Part shown: piece after piece, positions 24,776 to 33,890 of the stretch | How positions within the stretch are numbered: position 1 is the stretch's first letter | Layout: the number at the start of each line of letters is the position of its first letter | NCBI RefSeq assembly: GCF_001675045.1 | Contig: NZ_LYPA01000026.1 | Coordinates: 1 to 64,000, forward strand | Direction: 5' to 3' | Origin: Paenibacillus oryzae | GTDB taxonomy: Bacteria > Bacillota > Bacilli > Paenibacillales > Paenibacillaceae | DNA: 64,000 bases | The notes under the pieces: model-generated | Databases searched by the model: none | The model's input: only the letters and a program-made list of their open reading frames with translations | What the model was told of the DNA's origin: nothing | Program-made: the position numbers and the translations under genes

Positions 24776-25408
24776 TTATAAAACATCTTCGCCCACCGCT
24801 TGAAGAACATACTTTAAAAATATATGAATTGAGAAGTCAGGATTGGGATATATGTGAGTTCCTCCAATAATTTCGCAGTCCGTCTCAACTTTTTTATTAC
24901 GAATATCCTCTGCTCTTCTTATAGCCGCTTTTACATCCTGCAAACTAATTTGTTCAACTATGCGGCGTATATTTTGCTCTTTTTTAATATTGTCTTCCTT
25001 ATCCAGATGATAGATACGCCTTACAATATCCAGGTACCCATCATTTGATGCAGCCGGACGATTGCAGTTTTCCTTATGAAGTACTAACCATAAATCAAAA
25101 TTCACATTACTGTATGCATGGAATGTTCTTCTCCGATTTTTTCCTTTTGCACGTTTATCCTCTCGCTGCATCTTCTCACATTGCAAAATGTTTTTCTCAA
25201 AGAGCTCCTTATTAAAATCATAGTCGAAAAGCGAGGCCCGGTCGTACTGTTCATATTGTCTTTCCAATCGCCCGGGCTGATCTATAATGGCATTAATCGA
25301 AACAACACGTTGAGGAAATATTGTCAGCAATTTTGCTACATGCTCCAAATAAATCTTTTCCTGACTACCTTCGCAGGTACAAATATAGTTTCGACGCACA
25401 AGGCTCAT
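24776..25408 (-). CDS. RloB-like (AbiLii-type) TOPRIM-fold protein
   Basis: The 210-residue protein carries the RloB pattern: a CEGxxE element at 12-17 (CEGSQE, Glu13 and Glu17), acidic residues near 62-64 (FDYDF) and NVNFDLWLVLH at 101-111. It ends in the NPDFSIHIFLKYVL segment typical of the family. RloB/AbiLii proteins pair with an AAA ATPase in lactococcal AbiL and related abortive-infection systems, and the fold suggests a nuclease. ATG 25408 directly follows the stop of the ATPase gene with GGGGAG just upstream, so the two are translationally coupled. Confidence 0.82.
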   Translation of the reverse strand: MSLVRRNYICTCEGSQEKIYLEHVAKLLTIFPQRVVSINAIIDQPGRLERQYEQYDRASLFDYDFNKELFEKNILQCEKMQREDKRAKGKNRRRTFHAYSNVNFDLWLVLHKENCNRPAASNDGYLDIVRRIYHLDKEDNIKKEQNIRRIVEQISLQDVKAAIRRAEDIRNKKVETDCEIIGGTHIYPNPDFSIHIFLKYVLQAVGEDVL

Positions 25409-26716
25409 CTATTCTCCCCCCTCATTTGACACATCTTCGAGAAGTCCTGAGAAATCAATAAATGGAAGAGCCCCGTAGTTCCCCTTAAAGTAGTTAATTA
25501 AGTAGTTATGATCATTTCGAACAGATTCTGATCCAAAATCAGCAAGGGAATAAACTGCACTGCCGTATGACTCACGGTCCTTCTCAACGAATCGAATCTG
25601 ATCCCTTCGAAATATCTGATTATTCAAATAGATAGGATTATGTGTTGTGAATATTAGCTGTGCTCCTTGCTTATTTATATTTGGATTGTTGTAGAGGGAA
25701 AGTATGCCTTTGACGAGCTCTGGGTGTATAGCTGAATCAAATTCGTCAAGTACAAAAACACCACCTGATGTAAAATGCTGCTCAAATGGGATAGCAAAGT
25801 CGAGCAATTTCATGGTTCCCCTTGATTCCATCAGCTCAGCAGGAATAGCTACATCCCGACCATTAATTTGATATAGAGAGTACAGTTCCATGTCGGTTGT
25901 TTCTTCATCATCTTGCGGGTTTGATTCAAACAAAATATGCTGGGGGCCAAAGTCTGCCCTTTTAATAAATGTTTCTAATGTTTTATTCCACAACATTGTA
26001 TTTTGATCCGGCATATCCTTCATGTGAAATGAAAATTTTGATTTCTTTAAAGAAAAATCGCTGACTACTGTCAATTTATTACGGAAAAAGTCAATTACGG
26101 CCTCTGCAATTTCAGTTTTAATGAGATTCTTAAAAGTTCGCGCCAAAAAAAGATCCATTTTATCGTGATTAAAGTTAACAAGCTCCTCTAGTTTCTTCAG
26201 AAGGTCTTTCTGAAGTCCTAACAGTTCCAAGGCTCTCTGATCCTCAGCAATTACAATTTTATCTTTTGTCCGTTCAAACAGCGATATTAACTCACCCTTT
26301 TTATTAATGACGGAAAGCTGCTCCGAATAAATTCTTCTACTACTCCTCTTCAGTGGCTCACACTCTACTTCAATGCTATACCTAATATGAAAGCCTTGAT
26401 TAATAAATTCAATTTGAAACAACATAGGTCGCCTGCTATTTCCGTGCGCAAATGGGTATAATTCCAAATAATTCAACCCTTCTCCATCCGCATCTAGCGA
26501 GCCAGCCAATACCATTTCCCTCATAATCTCCAATGACATTATAATGCTTGACTTTCCGCTCGCATTAGGACCATATATAACTGCCGAAGGCAATAGGCGC
26601 TGACCTCGCGCATGAAGTAAATTTGTGCCCAATGTTCGCTGAGAACTTGCCCTCATACTAATTCCAGCCTCTTTTTCAAATGAACGAAAGTTCGAGAAAG
26701 TATAGTCAATTAACAT
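25409..26716 (-). CDS. RloA/AbiLi-like AAA (ABC-type) ATPase
   Basis: The 435 residues form a single ABC-type AAA_15/AAA_21 ATPase. It has FSNFRSFE at the start and Walker A GPNASGKSS (49-57). A helical insert lies at about 160-270. A signature-like ESRGTMKL follows at 297-304, then Walker B VFVLDEFD (321-327 region) and a switch histidine in FTTHNP (His359). These ATPases act as sensors of infection in AbiL, PARIS and OLD-type defence modules. A -10 TATAAT lies upstream and GGGGG precedes the ATG. The gene heads a minus-strand operon with the RloB-like protein and is AT-richer than its flanks, which fits acquisition by transfer. Confidence 0.85.
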   Translation of the reverse strand: MLIDYTFSNFRSFEKEAGISMRASSQRTLGTNLLHARGQRLLPSAVIYGPNASGKSSIIMSLEIMREMVLAGSLDADGEGLNYLELYPFAHGNSRRPMLFQIEFINQGFHIRYSIEVECEPLKRSSRRIYSEQLSVINKKGELISLFERTKDKIVIAEDQRALELLGLQKDLLKKLEELVNFNHDKMDLFLARTFKNLIKTEIAEAVIDFFRNKLTVVSDFSLKKSKFSFHMKDMPDQNTMLWNKTLETFIKRADFGPQHILFESNPQDDEETTDMELYSLYQINGRDVAIPAELMESRGTMKLLDFAIPFEQHFTSGGVFVLDEFDSAIHPELVKGILSLYNNPNINKQGAQLIFTTHNPIYLNNQIFRRDQIRFVEKDRESYGSAVYSLADFGSESVRNDHNYLINYFKGNYGALPFIDFSGLLEDVSNEGGE

Positions 26717-26749
26717 TTTTTAACCCCCTGTTTTCAAACTCACTTCTTT

Positions 26750-26755
26750 ATTATA
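26750..26755 (-). promoter_or_regulatory. -10 element of the defence-like operon
   Basis: TATAAT lies on the minus strand about 35 bases before the ATPase start. I see no good -35 at the right distance. Confidence 0.45.
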
Positions 26756-26826
26756 TACAATTTAGGGATTTTAGAAACTTGAATTGAGCTTTTTCCTCAA
26801 ACAGTCAAGCGCACCTCTTTTAGAAA

Positions 26827-26861
26827 CAAAAAAACCAGTCATCAGAGGACTGGTTCTTTTT
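26827..26861. terminator. Bidirectional terminator after GH43
   Basis: AACCAGTC-ATCAGAG-GACTGGTT is a perfect 8-bp stem with A- and T-runs on either side. On the minus strand it ends the GH43 transcript, isolating the ATPase operon that follows. Confidence 0.92.
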
Positions 26862-26868
26862 GATCCGG

Positions 26869-28950
26869 CTAAAGAATAGTATAGCGTATTTCTCGATACA
26901 CAGCCTCGCCCGAGCCAGTTAAGCCCGGCGTACCTCCAAGGCCATCAAAGGCATCGGCAGACCACATATGCTGGTCAACGCGAATAACGAGACTTTGTCC
27001 AGCTATCGTGGCTGACATCGTATGCCAGCTTGTCCAATCAAACGAAGCGGCTGCCAGAGAAGCTGTCATAACAACCTCCGTTAAGCCATTCCGGCATTGC
27101 GTAACCGTAATCGACTCCGACTCGCGGCTTAACACAATGTCAGTCCAGTTCCGCTCATCTATATACGAAACAAGCAAACCAGATTCTCCTCCCCGCTTCA
27201 CAAGAACATCCGATTCAATCCGATAACCCCGGTCAGCCTCCGCCGCCTGGAATGCATCCAGCTTCCACTTGCTGCTTTCGCCTTGAATAGTGCGGCAGTG
27301 AAGCTCCCCTTCACTCACCTTGCATAAACCGTTGCCGCCCACTCTCTCCAGCAGCTCTGCAAACGGTCCTGCATTTACAGCCGTCAGCGCCACATGACGA
27401 GTCACCTCGAAACCCGCAAAGGATGCCGACGTGTAGCGCGTATGCAGACCTACGCCGCCATCAGCCAGCGGGAAGTCGGCTTGAATGACAGCAACATCAT
27501 TCAGCTTGATGATAAAGCACCTGCCCGTTTTCTCCACACGCAGCAAATGGAACACCGAAAAATTAAACGTCTCCGGCAGCACATGGTGAATCGCCTCATA
27601 CTGAACGCCTTTGCACATCGCTTGGGCCCGCAGCACTCTTCTCCCCACATCAAACAAAACGGACACGTAGTTATTTTCATCCACATAAGCAGCATAAATG
27701 CCGTACAGGCCTCCCGTATGATCCTTCTGCCACTTCGCGCTGACCTCCAGCACGTAATGACTATAGGCTTCACGGGTTACAGCGCCCGCTACAACTGAGC
27801 GATTTCCTTGAAGCGCCTCCCTGTTTGCTGTGGACCACTCTCCTGCTACAGATAGCCAGTCTGCACCTAAGCCTTTATCCGCGCCTTCAAACAGATCACG
27901 CAACGCCGGCTTTGCTGGCGCTGGCTGCTCGCTGTACGTTGGCCCGGCGATATATAGCTGATCCCCGCTCCAGAGTAGTGGGTCGGCTCGCATCGTGCGC
28001 TGCTCCTTGCCCATATCCAGCAGATCTTCAGCATTTCGACCATGATAAAATACCCAGCTGTCTACATTGTTCGGGCCGCGAATAACCGAGTTGTGTCCAA
28101 CACCCTCTGCCCCTTCATTTTTACGAAGCAGCGGCTTATATTCGTCATCGGACGGATACTTATTCCACTCCAAATCCAGCAGCGATTCTCCATTTCCCCC
28201 ATCCGCCATACAATAGCCCAGAAAATAATTCGGCCGGACATAGGCGTTGCCGCTGTACATCATGTAATGCTTCAAGCCCCGCTTCAAATAGAAGGCTCCT
28301 TCAATTGTATGCCAGTCCCGGCCGTCGCCAAAGCGGTTTTCTTCATAGATCTCCTCATCAATCGTAGGCACAACGACAATTCTGGGATCACCCGCCGGCG
28401 TCACCATATCAGCCAGTTTATCCACCAGTATGACCGTGCCTGCGCGGTCGCGATCTACACCGGAATATTCATTGTTGGAATAAAACAGATAATATTCGCC
28501 ATGCTCATCCTTTACCACATGAGCGTCAAGCGAAAAGGTATCATAAAATGTCCTCACATAGCTAAACGGCCCCTCTGGCGTTGAAGAAACCGCAACCATA
28601 AGACGCTCCTCATGCACATCATCCGTATCCTCGGGCATAGAGGAAACGTACAAATAGAATTGTCCGTTTTCATAAACAGCGGCCGGCGCCCAATAGTTTT
28701 TGCGCCCTGGCAGCTGAAAGCCATAGCCAAGATGCTCCCAGCTCAGCAAATCCGACGAGCGCAGCACGACTACCCCCGCTTCCCCCGTCGCATAGGTATA
28801 GTAGCAGCCATTGTATTTCAGCACGTACGGATCGGGATGCACCAGTGTTAACGGTTCGCTCTGTCCTGCTCCTGCTTTAATAGGGAGCGGATTGCGGTAT
28901 GAATCGGTTTGATGCAGCGGCCATCCGTCTGCTTGTGTTCTTTTTTCCAT
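26869..28950 (-). CDS. GH43-family glycoside hydrolase with C-terminal lectin-like domains
   Basis: The 693-residue protein has a five-bladed propeller of the GH43 family (about 30-330). The three catalytic acids are visible: Asp40 in HPDPY (base), Asp142 in SLDAHVV (pKa modulator) and Glu217 in HTIEGAFY (acid). Two concanavalin-like beta-sandwich regions follow (about 350-520 and 530-690). There is no signal peptide, so it acts on imported oligosaccharides. Family activities include alpha-arabinofuranosidase, beta-xylosidase and related exo-acting enzymes; the exact one cannot be read here. It closes a five-gene locus of importer and YesMN system and starts 27 bases after the second permease. 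Confidence 0.88.
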   Translation of the reverse strand: MEKRTQADGWPLHQTDSYRNPLPIKAGAGQSEPLTLVHPDPYVLKYNGCYYTYATGEAGVVVLRSSDLLSWEHLGYGFQLPGRKNYWAPAAVYENGQFYLYVSSMPEDTDDVHEERLMVAVSSTPEGPFSYVRTFYDTFSLDAHVVKDEHGEYYLFYSNNEYSGVDRDRAGTVILVDKLADMVTPAGDPRIVVVPTIDEEIYEENRFGDGRDWHTIEGAFYLKRGLKHYMMYSGNAYVRPNYFLGYCMADGGNGESLLDLEWNKYPSDDEYKPLLRKNEGAEGVGHNSVIRGPNNVDSWVFYHGRNAEDLLDMGKEQRTMRADPLLWSGDQLYIAGPTYSEQPAPAKPALRDLFEGADKGLGADWLSVAGEWSTANREALQGNRSVVAGAVTREAYSHYVLEVSAKWQKDHTGGLYGIYAAYVDENNYVSVLFDVGRRVLRAQAMCKGVQYEAIHHVLPETFNFSVFHLLRVEKTGRCFIIKLNDVAVIQADFPLADGGVGLHTRYTSASFAGFEVTRHVALTAVNAGPFAELLERVGGNGLCKVSEGELHCRTIQGESSKWKLDAFQAAEADRGYRIESDVLVKRGGESGLLVSYIDERNWTDIVLSRESESITVTQCRNGLTEVVMTASLAAASFDWTSWHTMSATIAGQSLVIRVDQHMWSADAFDGLGGTPGLTGSGEAVYREIRYTIL

Positions 28951-28977
28951 AACAGGTTGCCTCCTCTGGCAGATTCA

Positions 28978-29793
28978 TTAACTCTTGACTGCTCCGGCTG
29001 TCAGCCCGGACTTCAGGGCGTTCTGGCCAAACATATAGACGATAATGGATGGAATGGTCATCAGAATAAGCGCCGCATACAGCTGTGCGACCATTTCTGG
29101 CGTCTGGCTGGTTGTCCCCGTAAAAAACTGTGTAGCCAGCGTGACCGTATACATTTTCTCATCACGAATGAGCAAAAGCGGAATAATGTAATCGTTCCAG
29201 GAGTAAATAAAGGTCAGCACCGCAATATTGATAATGGCTGGAACACCCAATGGAATCATAATCGTTCTATACATGCGGAGCGACGAAGCGCCGTCAATCA
29301 TGCCCGCCTCCAATATTGCGTTTGGAATGGAATCAAAATAATTTTTTAGAATGAGCAGCATAAACGGCGCATTAAAGGCTACCAGCGGCAGGATAACACC
29401 CGGGTAGCTGTTCGTAATGCCCAGCGTCTTCGCTGTGAAGAACAGCGGCGACATAACTGCGGTAGCCGGTATCGCCAAGCAAGCCACAAGCGAGTAGAAC
29501 AGGACATTCTTGAGCTTGAACTGCATTTTGGAGAACGCATACGCAGCCAGAGTGGCGAGTAAACCAACAATAAGTGTTGTGCATACAGCGATGAAGAAGC
29601 TATTGAATACAACAAGGAAATAGTTAACCTTGGGATGCCGGATGACAGCCAGATAATTGCCGAAGCCATTGATCTCAAGCGATTTAATGACCGATTGGAC
29701 GAGCGGGTACAGCCAAATGAGCGCAAACACGGCCAATACGGCCTGAATGACCCACTTATCTATTTTTCGCAAATTAATAAACAAATGACTCAC
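28978..29793 (-). CDS. Sugar ABC transporter permease, MalG-like
   Basis: The 271-residue permease has six membrane segments and the EAA loop EAGMIDGASSLRMYRTIMIP at about 160-180. It is the CUT1-family partner of the MalF-like subunit encoded 9 bases upstream. It ends GLTAGAVKS as is usual for the family. It is co-transcribed with the GH43 gene, whose substrate it probably helps import. Confidence 0.93.
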   Translation of the reverse strand: MSHLFINLRKIDKWVIQAVLAVFALIWLYPLVQSVIKSLEINGFGNYLAVIRHPKVNYFLVVFNSFFIAVCTTLIVGLLATLAAYAFSKMQFKLKNVLFYSLVACLAIPATAVMSPLFFTAKTLGITNSYPGVILPLVAFNAPFMLLILKNYFDSIPNAILEAGMIDGASSLRMYRTIMIPLGVPAIINIAVLTFIYSWNDYIIPLLLIRDEKMYTVTLATQFFTGTTSQTPEMVAQLYAALILMTIPSIIVYMFGQNALKSGLTAGAVKS

Positions 29794-29802
29794 CTCTTCC
29801 TG

Positions 29803-30693
29803 TTATAAATCACGCTGCTGGCGGTTTGTAAACTGGATTTGCAGTACGGCAAGCACAAGCGCAATAATAAGAATGGTCACACCCGCCGCCGCAGACATGC
29901 CTCCATTAAACTCCTCAATCGCCTTCTTGTAGACATAGGTAGTCAGAAATTCTGTCGAACGCCCAGGACCGCCGCCGGTTAGAAGGGACACGATATCAAA
30001 CGTTTTGAGCGAGCCAACGATGCCGAGAATTACGAGCGTAGAGGTTGTTCCCCCAACAAGCGGAACCGTAATTTTGAACAACGTGCGCCAGAAGCCGGAG
30101 CCGTCGATTTTGGCAGATTCATAGATTTCATCCGGAATGGCAAGCAAAGCTGAATAATAAAGAGTCATGCTAAAGCCCATCCACTCGAAAATATTGACAA
30201 TAATAATCGACATAAGCGCGTATTTGGGATCTCCCAGCCAGGATACAGCCAAGAAATCAAGCCCGATAGCGCGAAGCCCCTCGTTCAAGCTGCCGAAATT
30301 GGTATCCATAATAATCCGGAAAATGGCTGCGATAATAATCGGGGCCATGATCGTAGGTATGAAATAAATGGAGCGAAAAATGGAATTGCCCTTCAGCTTG
30401 GCGCGCAGCAGCACCGCGAGCAATAAGCCGAGCGCAGCTTGTACGCCAACCGTAAACACGAAAAAGATCAGGTTGTTGCGTAAAGCGATATGGTAAGACT
30501 TATCGTCAAACAGCTTGATATAGTTATCCAAGCCGATAAATTTCATGTCCGTGTCAATGCCGTTCCATGAATGAAAGCTGGTGTATACGGTAAATCCAAT
30601 GCAGTAGTACAAAAATAAACCCGACAATACAAGTATCGGCAGTACATAAAGATACGCTCTCCAGCCGGAAAGCACTGAACGATTGCCAGTCAT
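29803..30693 (-). CDS. Sugar ABC transporter permease, MalF/UgpA-like
   Basis: The 296-residue CUT1 permease has six transmembrane segments. Its EAA loop is YESAKIDGSGFWRTLFKITVP at about 193-213, followed by TGGGPGRSTEFLTTYVYKKA near 240-258, a common MalF-type stretch. The ATG follows GGAGTGATG. A strong 14-bp stem-loop lies between the binding-protein gene and this one, so read-through probably sets its level. No ATPase gene is nearby. Confidence 0.93.
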   Translation of the reverse strand: MTGNRSVLSGWRAYLYVLPILVLSGLFLYYCIGFTVYTSFHSWNGIDTDMKFIGLDNYIKLFDDKSYHIALRNNLIFFVFTVGVQAALGLLLAVLLRAKLKGNSIFRSIYFIPTIMAPIIIAAIFRIIMDTNFGSLNEGLRAIGLDFLAVSWLGDPKYALMSIIIVNIFEWMGFSMTLYYSALLAIPDEIYESAKIDGSGFWRTLFKITVPLVGGTTSTLVILGIVGSLKTFDIVSLLTGGGPGRSTEFLTTYVYKKAIEEFNGGMSAAAGVTILIIALVLAVLQIQFTNRQQRDL

Positions 30694-30736
30694 GATGCAT
30701 CACTCCTCCATTTGCCAACTATCTCTCTTGTAATAA

Positions 30737-30776
30737 CAAAGAGCATGAATACTAACGCGCATATTCATGCTCTTTG
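30737..30776 (-). other. Intercistronic stem-loop between binding protein and permeases
   Basis: CAAAGAGCATGAAT and ATTCATGCTCTTTG form a perfect 14-bp stem with a 12-base loop. The following T-run is poor (TTATTA). It may act as a leaky terminator or as a 3' stabiliser, giving more lipoprotein than permease. Confidence 0.75.
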
Positions 30777-30791
30777 TTTGATTTGGATGAC

Positions 30792-32141
30792 TTATTTGCG
30801 ATCGATGCCGTCGGACACTTTTTGAATGTCTTTAAGTGCGGTTTCAATGTCTTTGCCAGCCGCCACATCCTGCATCGCTATGCCGATGGCGTTTGTCAGC
30901 TCTGGATAGTCCAGCAGACGTTTGCCGATGGCGTTCGCAATGGCGTCATTTACCACCTTGATGCCCTCGCGCTCGGCATCGAATTTAAACTGGTCCAGCG
31001 TTTGAATTTCGACGCCCACCTTGGCAGGGGAGCCTTGAATGAAGTCCGCCATAATTTGCTGGCCTTCTCCCTGCGTCATAAACTCAAGCAGCTTCCACGC
31101 CGCTTCTTTATGCTTGGAGTTTTTGTTAATCGAAAGCGCCGTATCTACGCTTGCTACCGCTCTGGATGCATTTGGCCCGATTTGCGGAAGCAGGAATATG
31201 CCAGTTTCATCATTTTCGATAGCTGTGCCTTCCTTCTCCCCGCCCGGCAGGCTGTAGCCTGCATGCCAGGAGCCCGTCAGGAACATGGCCGCTTTGCCGG
31301 AATAGAAATATTGGTCGCGCGCATCGGGGTAAGTGGATAAGCCAAGCGCGCCGTCCTGCATCACCTTGTCGGTGAACAGCTTGCTCCAGGCCGTCATCGT
31401 ATCCACAAAGGCTTGATCGGTCCAAGCCAGCTTGCCTTGCTCTGCCTCATACACCTTGCCTGGGGCAAATTGATTGCTTAACGATACAAACATATCCACA
31501 TCATGCCAGATATCCTTTGCTCCAAATGCTACCGGTACAATGCCGTCTCCTTTTTCACGAATAACAGCATTTACGTTCAGCCACTCTTCATAGGTAGTTG
31601 GCAATTTTGTAATGCCAACCTTGTCAAAAATCGTTTTGTTATAAAGCACAAACTCCTGACCTGTCAGGTTCAGCGGCAAAGCCACCATTGTGCCATCTGT
31701 TGCTTTAACTTGATCAATCGACGCTTTTACAAAGTTGTCCTGCCAGCCAGCTCCCCAGTTTTGATCCGCAAGCGCCTCAATCGGCTCCAGCGTATTCGCA
31801 TATTGGTTCAGCATTCCGCCAACCTGCATGCCCAGCAGGTCGGGCCCTTCATTGGCGGCCATCGCAACCTGAAGCTTCTTTTGGTAATCGGTTTGCTCGC
31901 CGCGCCAGTAATCCACCTTGATATCCGGGTTAGCCTTCTCAAAAGCAGCAATCGCCTTCTCTGCCTGTACATCTGTCGGAACCCATGACCAGAAGGTTAC
32001 CGTTTCTTGCTTGTCAGCTCCCCCGCCTCCGTTAGTTCCTGTATCGGGCGATTCGTTTTTATTGCCGCAAGCTGCAGTAGTCATCAGCAAGACTGCCGAT
32101 AATGAAAGTGCCAGTGTAAACTTCAGTGAGCTCTTTTTCAT
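30792..32141 (-). CDS. Extracellular sugar-binding lipoprotein (CUT1 family 1)
   Basis: The 449-residue solute-binding protein has a signal peptide with lipobox T-A-A-C (Cys25) and a Gly-rich tether (about 30-42). The binding domain (about 45-449) has the family-1 patterns WSWVPTDVQAEKAIAAFEKANP and a Gly-rich AAMFLTGSWHAGY segment. It should deliver a pentose-containing oligosaccharide to the two permeases downstream, judging from the GH43 neighbour. It is the first gene after the terminator of the response regulator and probably has its own promoter in 32142-32190. Confidence 0.92.
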   Translation of the reverse strand: MKKSSLKFTLALSLSAVLLMTTAACGNKNESPDTGTNGGGGADKQETVTFWSWVPTDVQAEKAIAAFEKANPDIKVDYWRGEQTDYQKKLQVAMAANEGPDLLGMQVGGMLNQYANTLEPIEALADQNWGAGWQDNFVKASIDQVKATDGTMVALPLNLTGQEFVLYNKTIFDKVGITKLPTTYEEWLNVNAVIREKGDGIVPVAFGAKDIWHDVDMFVSLSNQFAPGKVYEAEQGKLAWTDQAFVDTMTAWSKLFTDKVMQDGALGLSTYPDARDQYFYSGKAAMFLTGSWHAGYSLPGGEKEGTAIENDETGIFLLPQIGPNASRAVASVDTALSINKNSKHKEAAWKLLEFMTQGEGQQIMADFIQGSPAKVGVEIQTLDQFKFDAEREGIKVVNDAIANAIGKRLLDYPELTNAIGIAMQDVAAGKDIETALKDIQKVSDGIDRK

Positions 32142-32191
32142 CTTTTTTTATCCCCCTTAGATGTGTGCTTCTCTTCTTGCCTCTTAATCAT

Positions 32192-32218
32192 AAAAAAGAA
32201 GAGCCCGCTGGCGGACTC
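32192..32218 (-). terminator. Terminator of the YesN-type regulator gene
   Basis: On the minus strand GAGTCCG-CCAG-CGGGCTC, with one wobble, is followed by TTCTTTTTTA. It separates the two-component genes from the importer genes. Confidence 0.8.
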
Positions 32219-32264
32219 CATTATTTTTACTTTTACTCTATCTTTTTTACTTTTTGGGGCTAGA

Positions 32265-33890
32265 CTAACTCTTCTGCTGCTTTTCGTACTCCAGCGGTGT
32301 TGCTCCGGTTATTTTTTTGAATACGGTAAAAAAGTAATTATAGTGATTAAAGCCCGCCTGCTTCACCACTTCCTTCAAATCATTCTCTCCTGAGCGGATC
32401 AGCAGCTTCGCATGCTCCACGCGCAAATGATTGACGTAATCGGTAAAGCCTTGCCCGCACTCTTCCTTGAACATACGGCTTAAATAGGAGGCATTCACGC
32501 CAATAACCTCCGCCGCGTCCTGCAGGGTGATTGGTTCGGTAAAATGCTTCCGAATCCATTCCAGCGTCCGCCCGACGTTATCGGAGTAAAGCGTATGACG
32601 CGCAGAAGGATGCAGGGCTTGCATCAGCTTGCGGTAAACCTCGACAATCCATTCCCTCATCTCCAGCAGCGTATCGAATTTGCCGATGATCTGATATGGA
32701 TTTTGATCCATTCCGAATAACTCCCCGTCAGCAATGCCTGCCTCCTTGGACTTGCGGTTAACGAGGTGAATAAGCTCAACTGCCACCATTTGCGCCGTTT
32801 TATGCGGCGCCCTCGCCTTGCCCATTCGATCAAACAGCTCTTCAATTTGCCCGATAAGCTCGGCCTCATTAAGCGTTGCAAGATGCGACAACAGCAGCCT
32901 CTCCAGCTTTATGTCTACAGAGAAGCTGACAGAGGAAGGCTCTTTTCGTTGAATGCCAGGCCAGATAATAACATCTCCGCCTTCATAAAACCGCTCCTGA
33001 AGCGCCTTGTCCGCTTCCAGGAGGCGGCTCGGCAGCTGGTCCGCCTTGCCAATCTCGCTAACGCTGCAGCTTATCGTTAAATTCAACTGACGCTTAATAC
33101 TCGTTCTGATTCGAGACAGCGCCTCCGATATTATGGTGTGCCAGATAAATCGGCTATTCGTCTCAAAGGAAAACAGAAACACAAACTTCCCGTTCTCCAG
33201 AGGTGTCATAAAGGCCCCCTCGGTATCCGACAGAATATTATCAACAATATCCATAAAGGAGCCTTTCATAAAAGTAAGCTCTTTGACGTCAAAGCGGTCT
33301 GACAGCATGCTGCGGCTATCCCATTCCGCCACAACAACCGTCAGCATCCGAGGATTCAGCCGAATATCGAGCTTGTCCGCTCTCAGCAGCATTGCCTCCT
33401 CGGACTCGTAGCTATTCTCTACAAGCTCCCTTATGAAATCCCTGAGCAGCGTTGTATGGCTCTGCTGCATCTGCTTCTGCATATGCAGCGTCTGCTCCTG
33501 CGCCTCCTGCTCCTTGGCAAGCAGCTCCCTGGCGGCTGTCAGAGCTGCCTGCAGCACCCCAACATCAAGCTCATGCTTTAGAATATAGTCCACGGCGCCC
33601 TTACGCATACTATTTTTGACAAAATGAATGTCGCTAAAGCTGCTGACTGCGATAACCTGCGCTTGAGGAAAATGCTCCTCCAAATAATCAATAAGCGCCA
33701 GCCCGTCCATGCCGGGCATACTCATATCCGTAATGACGATTTCGGGTCTGAACTTGTGAAGAAGCCTGATTGCCGCTTGCCCTCCGTTCGCTTCGCCGCA
33801 TAGAAAAAAGCCGTGTGCTTCCCAGGCGAGCATATTTTTAAGCTTGCTGAGCATAGGCAAATCATCGTCGACAAGCAGCACGTTAAGCAT
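32265..33890 (-). CDS. YesN-type AraC-family response regulator
   Basis: From ATG 33890 the protein is MLNVLLVDDD and 541 residues long. The acidic pocket is Asp8/Asp9, the phospho-acceptor is Asp55 in VITDMSMPGMDG and the conserved Lys lies near 104. A long central region (about 130-430) precedes the AraC-type DNA-binding domain of the last 100 residues (ITLQDAAEVIGV, LKEVVKQAGFNHYNYFF). A TTG at 33914 is an alternative start. It overlaps the kinase gene by 8 bases. It likely activates the importer and GH43 genes downstream when the paired kinase senses the sugar. Confidence 0.9.
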   Translation of the reverse strand: MLNVLLVDDDLPMLSKLKNMLAWEAHGFFLCGEANGGQAAIRLLHKFRPEIVITDMSMPGMDGLALIDYLEEHFPQAQVIAVSSFSDIHFVKNSMRKGAVDYILKHELDVGVLQAALTAARELLAKEQEAQEQTLHMQKQMQQSHTTLLRDFIRELVENSYESEEAMLLRADKLDIRLNPRMLTVVVAEWDSRSMLSDRFDVKELTFMKGSFMDIVDNILSDTEGAFMTPLENGKFVFLFSFETNSRFIWHTIISEALSRIRTSIKRQLNLTISCSVSEIGKADQLPSRLLEADKALQERFYEGGDVIIWPGIQRKEPSSVSFSVDIKLERLLLSHLATLNEAELIGQIEELFDRMGKARAPHKTAQMVAVELIHLVNRKSKEAGIADGELFGMDQNPYQIIGKFDTLLEMREWIVEVYRKLMQALHPSARHTLYSDNVGRTLEWIRKHFTEPITLQDAAEVIGVNASYLSRMFKEECGQGFTDYVNHLRVEHAKLLIRSGENDLKEVVKQAGFNHYNYFFTVFKKITGATPLEYEKQQKS

